Notes under the pieces: generated by a model
Told to the model about the DNA's origin: nothing
Databases searched by the model: none
What the model saw: only the letters and a program-made list of their open reading frames with translations
Source of the DNA: an uncultured Bacteroidales bacterium
Lineage (GTDB): Bacteria; Bacteroidota; Bacteroidia; Bacteroidales; Muribaculaceae
Direction of reading: 5' to 3'
Assembly: GCA_902792895.1 (NCBI GenBank)
Contig: CADBBK010000004.1
Span: 1 to 60,463 of the forward strand
DNA length: 60,463 nucleotides
Part shown: piece after piece, positions 59,176 to 60,463 of the stretch
Numbering within the stretch: position 1 is the first letter of the stretch
Layout: each line of letters opens with the position of its first letter
Position numbers and translations under genes: made by a program

Positions 59176-60463
59176 GACACATCACCACATACATCACCGC
59201 GATTCTGGCACTCACCTGCCTGACGCTCAATGCCAACAACCCGCTCATACAAGTCACTGGCAACTTCGACCGCTCGGCGAGCAACCACTATGCCTACCCC
59301 TTCGGCACCGATGTAGATCTCCCGAAACTCACGCCAGCCCCCGCAGGTTACGAGCCCTTCTATATCGACCACTACGGACGCCACGGCAGCCGCTGGCTCA
59401 CCAATGGCAAGACCTATGAGCGCCCCATCGAGCAGCTCAATAAGGCCAAGGAGGCCGGTATGCTCAACCTGCAGGGCGACCTGCTGCTGCGTCAACTCAC
59501 GTTTGTGAACGATAAGTCCAGACAGCGCGCGGGTGACCTGAGTGATGAAGGAGCCGTGCAGCACCAGCAGATTGCCGAGCGCATGTTCAAGAACTTCCCC
59601 GAGGTATTCCATGGCGATGCCCTCATCGACGCCAAGTCCACCGTGATCATCCGCTGCATCCTGTCGATGCAGAACGAGACGATGCGCCTGCGCTCGCTCA
59701 ACCCGTCGCTGCGCATCAACACCGACGCCAGCTACCACGACATGTACTACATGGGATGGGGCTACGGCGAGGACACCCTGGCCAATGACCTGCGCAAGAG
59801 CGTGGACCCCATCTCCAACGGAATGTATGAGCAGAGCCTGCACCCCGAGCGTTTCATCGCCCAGCTGATCAACGATCCCGCATGGGCTGCCGCCAATCTC
59901 GACGGCCGCCAACTGATGCGCGACGTGTTTGACATCGCGGGTTCATTGCAGGGACACAACATGTTCGATGACATCAGCCTGTACCACTACTTCAACAACA
60001 GCGAAATCTTTGAACTCTGGCGACTGAAGAACATCTACTGGTACATCCATTGGGCCAATGCGCCCCAGAACGGCAACCGCATGCCCTTTATCGAGCGAGC
60101 ACTGCTGCGCGACATGATCGAGAAGGGAGAGAACGCCATCGCCACCGGCCAGCATGGTGCATCGCTGCGCTTTGGCCACGAGACCTGTGTGCTGCCCCTG
60201 GCATGCCTGTTGGAGATTGACAGCGTGAACTACAGCTGCGATAATCTTGAGACCCTGCATGAGCACTGGCAGGACTACAACATCATCCCCAAGGCCTGCA
60301 ACATCCAGATGGTATTCTACCGCCCTGTGGGATCGACAAGCAACCGTCCCGACGACATCCTGGTCAAGGTGCTGTTCAACGAGCATGAGGCAACGCTGCC
60401 CGCCAAACCCGTCACCGGCCCCTATTACCGCTGGAGCGACCTCAAGCAGTACTACGAGCGCAA
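59172..60463 (+). CDS. Second secreted histidine-type phosphatase, cut by window end
   Basis: It opens at an ATG overlapping the previous stop and runs without a stop for 430 codons to the edge. The signal peptide is MRHITTYITAILALTCLTLNA. DHYGRHGSRWL and FGHETCVLPLACL are the two active-site blocks; STVIIRCILSMQNET is shared with the upstream protein. It is a tandem paralogue, diverged along its length but alike in order of parts. The overlap suggests translational coupling, so both enzymes are made together. The missing part is probably only the last few residues, since the upstream protein ends soon after the matching HWSDVRDYF. Confidence 0.85.
   Translation, partial: MRHITTYITAILALTCLTLNANNPLIQVTGNFDRSASNHYAYPFGTDVDLPKLTPAPAGYEPFYIDHYGRHGSRWLTNGKTYERPIEQLNKAKEAGMLNLQGDLLLRQLTFVNDKSRQRAGDLSDEGAVQHQQIAERMFKNFPEVFHGDALIDAKSTVIIRCILSMQNETMRLRSLNPSLRINTDASYHDMYYMGWGYGEDTLANDLRKSVDPISNGMYEQSLHPERFIAQLINDPAWAAANLDGRQLMRDVFDIAGSLQGHNMFDDISLYHYFNNSEIFELWRLKNIYWYIHWANAPQNGNRMPFIERALLRDMIEKGENAIATGQHGASLRFGHETCVLPLACLLEIDSVNYSCDNLETLHEHWQDYNIIPKACNIQMVFYRPVGSTSNRPDDILVKVLFNEHEATLPAKPVTGPYYRWSDLKQYYER

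Overview
The window reads as a chromosomal segment of a gut-type Bacteroidales bacterium; the closest feel is Muribaculaceae or Prevotella, which I infer from protein style and did not search. Supporting signs are many Bacteroidetes-type promoters (TAnnTTTG at -7, TTTG or TTG about 20 bp upstream), SusC-era outer-membrane proteins with carboxypeptidase-like plug domains, a rimP-nusA-infB cluster, dockerin-like tails, type IX secretion (T9SS) C-terminal signals and T9SS genes, and moderately high G+C. No transposase, phage gene or CRISPR array was seen.

Layout. 1-4.8 kb (minus strand): the truncated start of a secreted protein, a Gate-domain membrane protein and an outer-membrane beta-barrel protein. 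4.9-11.2 kb (plus): a saccharopine/carboxynorspermidine dehydrogenase, topoisomerase IV subunit A, a DUF3316-like envelope protein and an S41 protease. 11.15-11.5 kb: an intergenic block of hairpins and tandem repeats. 11.8-28.2 kb: an array of giant paralogous secreted proteins (one single-chain version, one two-gene version, one deleted relic, one more diverged version). 28.5-30.7 kb: a dockerin-tailed secreted protein. 30.8-42 kb: housekeeping genes (rnhB, a polyprenyl synthase, polA, tRNA-Pro, an AraC regulator, folK, infB, nusA, rimP). 42.4-44.9 kb: a dockerin-tailed repeat protein, a beta-helix protein and a small membrane protein. 45-53.5 kb: a PorW-like lipoprotein, PorX, TsaE, BirA, a LOG-family enzyme and a GntP permease. 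53.7-60.5 kb: a cobalamin adenosyltransferase behind a possible sigma-54 promoter, small conserved proteins, a CYTH protein, zinc-ribbon and GYF membrane proteins, and two tandem histidine-type phosphatases, the second cut by the window end.

How it fits together. Three of the giant proteins (ending at 16524, 24294 and 28207) carry a Sec signal and end in a T9SS-like C-terminal domain. The same window encodes a PorW-like T9SS lipoprotein and the T9SS regulator PorX, so these proteins are plausible surface or secreted T9SS cargo. At DNA level the array is made of cassettes: a shared promoter and 5' leader, the coding region, then a shared 3' module made of a wobble-paired hairpin, a short box (CATAACCACAG) and a terminator whose outer stem co-varies while its inner loop is conserved. 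A relic at about 24.56-24.99 kb keeps the 5' and 3' modules with nearly all of the coding region deleted. This cassette family is the most interesting and least explained system here. Other points worth attention are a DNA polymerase I whose 3'-5' exonuclease motifs are all replaced, and several families of short dispersed intergenic repeats.
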